This document shows, piece after piece, positions 61,408 to 64,000 of a stretch of 64,000 nt of DNA. The stretch is from an uncultured Alphaproteobacteria bacterium (GTDB taxonomy: Bacteria > Pseudomonadota > Alphaproteobacteria > HIMB59 > GCA-002718135), in contig CACGZD010000005.1 in assembly GCA_902577425.1 (NCBI GenBank), positions 28,935 to 92,934 on the forward strand, read 5' to 3'. The first letter of the stretch is position 1. Each line of letters starts with the position of its first letter. Under the pieces are notes generated by a model. That model worked only from the letters and a program-made list of their open reading frames with translations, did not search any database and was not told the origin of the DNA. The position numbers were made by a program, and so were the translations under genes.

Positions 61408-63327
61408 GTGTGTAGTATCCTGGGAATTTTAGATTTTGATAAGATTTTTAATGATAAAGAAATTGAAATAAAAAAAATAAATAAATTATTAAAACATAGA
61501 GGTCCTGATGATGAAGGATATTACAATGATGATTATGTATCTTTAGCTTTTAATAGATTATCTATCCAAGATCTTAATAAAGGAAATCAACCTATTAAAA
61601 AAGATCATGTAATTTCTATATTTAATGGAGAAATTTATAATTTTATTGAATTAAAAAAAGAGCTTGAAGATTATGGTTTCAGTTTCAATACTAATTCTGA
61701 TAGTGAAATAATACCTGCAGCATATTTAAAATGGGGAATAAATTGCATATCTAAATTTAATGGAATGTTTTCAATATGTATATATGATTTAAATAAAAAA
61801 AAAATTTTTTTAATAAGAGATAGGGTTGGTATAAAACCATTATTTTATTCATCATACAATAAAAAATTAGTTTTTAGTTCAGAAATAAAAGCAATAATTA
61901 ATTTTTCAAAATTTAAAAAATCTGTAAATTTTAATGCAATTGCTTCTTATTTATATTTTAGATATCCTCTAGGTAAAAACAATAACTTTTTTGAAAATAT
62001 AAAAAAAGTACAACCAGGAACTTATGTTGAAATTGATATTTTGAAAAAAAAATTTTCTGAAAATCGTTATTGGAAAATTCCTAAAATAGAACATCATAAA
62101 AATACAAGTTTAAATGATTATTTAGAAGAATTAGATTTTAAAATGACTAAATCTATAAAAAAACATCTTATAAGTGATGTTCCCGTTGGAATTTTATTAT
62201 CTGGAGGTTTAGACTCAGCATTAATATCATCTCTTGCATCGAAATTTAATTCACAAAAAATAAAAACTTTTTCGGTAAGTTTTAAAGATAAAAAATATGA
62301 TGAAAGTCATAAAGCAAATATGATGTCTAAATATATAGACTCAGATCATTCATATGTTGAAGTTGAGAAAAATGAATTTTTTGACAACCTTGAAAATATT
62401 ATAAAAATTAAAACATCTCCTTTATCTATTCCACATGAATACCCAATTTATAAATTAAGTAAAAAAATTAGAGAAACTACTAAAGTAGTATTGAGTGGTG
62501 AAGGTGCAGATGAATTTTTTGGAGGTTATGCAAGATTACAAAATTCAGCTTTTGATTTTAATAAAGCAAGAACATTAGGAATTTTTAATAATGCAAAATT
62601 ATTAAAGAAATTATTTTCAGTAGATCAAAATTTTGATTTTCTTAAAAATGATTTTATAGATTATTTTTTTTATAAATATAATTGGTTTCCTTTTAAAGAA
62701 GTGACAGAGTTAATAAATAGAGATATTTACAATAAAATTGATATTCAAGATGTAAAAAAACCGTGGCTAGAAATTATAGAGAATTATAAATCATGTAATA
62801 ATTATGATCAAAGCTTGCTACTTTTTCAATCAAATCATCTTCAATGTTTACTTGATAGATTAGATGCAATGACAATGGCTAATTCAGTGGAAGCAAGGGT
62901 TCCTTTTTTAGATCACGAATTAATAGAATTTATAAATACTGTTCCTTTTAAATATAAAATAAAGTGGAAATCTAAATTAAACATCATTAAATCAATTTTT
63001 AATGATAATTTTAGTTTTTCTGAGAGATATGACACTAATAAATTTTTGCTTAGAAAAATTAGTGAAAAATATTTACCTTCTAAAATATCTAAAGATAAAA
63101 AACTTGGTTTTCCGGTGCCAATGAACGATTGGATGAAAGATGAGAGATCAAAAGAAATACTATTAGACAGCAGAACTTTAAATAGAAATTTTTTTAACAA
63201 GAATATGATTGAGAAATTATTTAATATAAAAAGTAATAATATGGATCCATACGATTTTTCAGGTAAAAAAATATGGATGTTAATTAATATAGAGCTATGG
63301 ATGAGAAATTTTATTGATGTAAAGTAG
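61408..63327 (+). CDS. asnB: Asparagine synthase (glutamine-hydrolysing)
   Basis: GTG start then C2 nucleophile (MCSILGI); LKHRGPDDEG; VGILLSGGLDSALISSLA; VVLSGEGADEFFGGY. Confidence 0.95.
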   Translation: MCSILGILDFDKIFNDKEIEIKKINKLLKHRGPDDEGYYNDDYVSLAFNRLSIQDLNKGNQPIKKDHVISIFNGEIYNFIELKKELEDYGFSFNTNSDSEIIPAAYLKWGINCISKFNGMFSICIYDLNKKKIFLIRDRVGIKPLFYSSYNKKLVFSSEIKAIINFSKFKKSVNFNAIASYLYFRYPLGKNNNFFENIKKVQPGTYVEIDILKKKFSENRYWKIPKIEHHKNTSLNDYLEELDFKMTKSIKKHLISDVPVGILLSGGLDSALISSLASKFNSQKIKTFSVSFKDKKYDESHKANMMSKYIDSDHSYVEVEKNEFFDNLENIIKIKTSPLSIPHEYPIYKLSKKIRETTKVVLSGEGADEFFGGYARLQNSAFDFNKARTLGIFNNAKLLKKLFSVDQNFDFLKNDFIDYFFYKYNWFPFKEVTELINRDIYNKIDIQDVKKPWLEIIENYKSCNNYDQSLLLFQSNHLQCLLDRLDAMTMANSVEARVPFLDHELIEFINTVPFKYKIKWKSKLNIIKSIFNDNFSFSERYDTNKFLLRKISEKYLPSKISKDKKLGFPVPMNDWMKDERSKEILLDSRTLNRNFFNKNMIEKLFNIKSNNMDPYDFSGKKIWMLINIELWMRNFIDVK

Positions 63328-63391
63328 ATTAATAATTTTTAATATTTAAATTCTTTATTTTTAATAATATATTTCATATTATTATAATCTT

Positions 63392-64000
63392 CTACATTAT
63401 CAATTTCTTTCCAAAAAAAATTTTTGCAATCATAATATTTAATATTATAGTATAATAATCTTTCTTATTATTTTTAAAATATACTAAATTTTTTTTAATT
63501 ATTTTTACTCCATACTTAGATATTTTTGAAATACCAATAAAATTCCCTTGCCCATTTTTAACAGAAATATGACTGCCTATTTCTATTAAATTTGATTGAT
63601 TAATTCTTACCCTCATAGTTCCATCTAGAACTTTACTTGTATCAATAACTGTTAAAAAATCAGTTTTATAATCAATAATATTTTTTAGAATTTTTTCATC
63701 AAAAACTAAATCAGCAAAAAAAAAATAAGTTTCATATTTCAAATAATCTTTTGCAAACAAAAGTGTCTGTAAATTGTTTGTATTTTTATAGTTGTTAAAA
63801 AAAATTAATTTTACATTCTTATTAGATAGTTTAGTCTCTAATAATTCTCTTTTATAACCAGTTATAATAATAATTTCAGAAAAATTATTTTTTTCAAGAA
63901 TTTTAATTAGTCTTTCTATAATAGATAAATTATTTTTATTAAAAGTTAATAAACTTTTTGGTTTATTAAAAAAATTTGAAATTCTTTTATTTGAACCTGC
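63392..64000 (-). CDS. Nucleotidyltransferase family protein (sugar-nucleotide/phosphocholine cytidylyltransferase-like), partial at window end, probable C-terminal frameshift
   Basis: Manual translation extends the track ORF to the window edge: AGSNKRISNFFNKPKSLLTFNKNNLSIIERLIKILEKNNFSEIIIITGYKRELLE...LFAKDYLKYETYFFFADLVFDEK. A second frame after the homopolymer encodes WKEIDNVEDYNNMKYIIKNKEFKY, ending at 63339. Confidence 0.7.
   Translation of the reverse strand, partial: AGSNKRISNFFNKPKSLLTFNKNNLSIIERLIKILEKNNFSEIIIITGYKRELLETKLSNKNVKLIFFNNYKNTNNLQTLLFAKDYLKYETYFFFADLVFDEKILKNIIDYKTDFLTVIDTSKVLDGTMRVRINQSNLIEIGSHISVKNGQGNFIGISKISKYGVKIIKKNLVYFKNNKKDYYTIILNIMIAKIFFGKKLIM

Overview
This is a 64-kb AT-rich chromosomal window from a streamlined marine-type alphaproteobacterium (SAR11/AEGEAN-169-like; the taxonomic call is inference). 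From left to right it contains: (1) a partial dapA-like gene, uppP, exonuclease I and a HAD phosphatase; (2) a 4-18.9 kb sugar catabolism and uptake locus with two PfkB kinases, a TIM-barrel isomerase, an ABC SBP plus two permeases, an FGGY kinase, an M42 peptidase with a BtpA/SgcQ partner, RbsD/FucU, a double ALDH, deoC and gpsA; (3) a Sox/flavocytochrome c sulfur-oxidation cluster (fccAB-like, soxB, D, C, Z, Y, thioredoxin) abutting a Liv-type ABC transporter; (4) a housekeeping block: rodA-mrdA-mreDCB, leuA-ilvC-ilvH-ilvB, miaA, degP, hflC-hflK, mrp, thyA-folA; (5) a circularly permuted two-piece tmRNA (ssrA) followed by a compact island of about 3.3 kb (methyltransferase, HNH nuclease, unknown nuclease-like protein, C5 DNA methyltransferase) bracketed by a 12-bp direct repeat of the tmRNA 3' end; (6) bactofilin and RDD genes; (7) a surface-polysaccharide-like region with orphan proteins, glycosyltransferases, an HDAC-family protein, asparagine synthase and a nucleotidyltransferase that appears frameshifted at a homopolymer. 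The strongest hunting result is the tmRNA-anchored, integrase-less restriction-modification island. No tRNA, rRNA, CRISPR or transposase was recognised.
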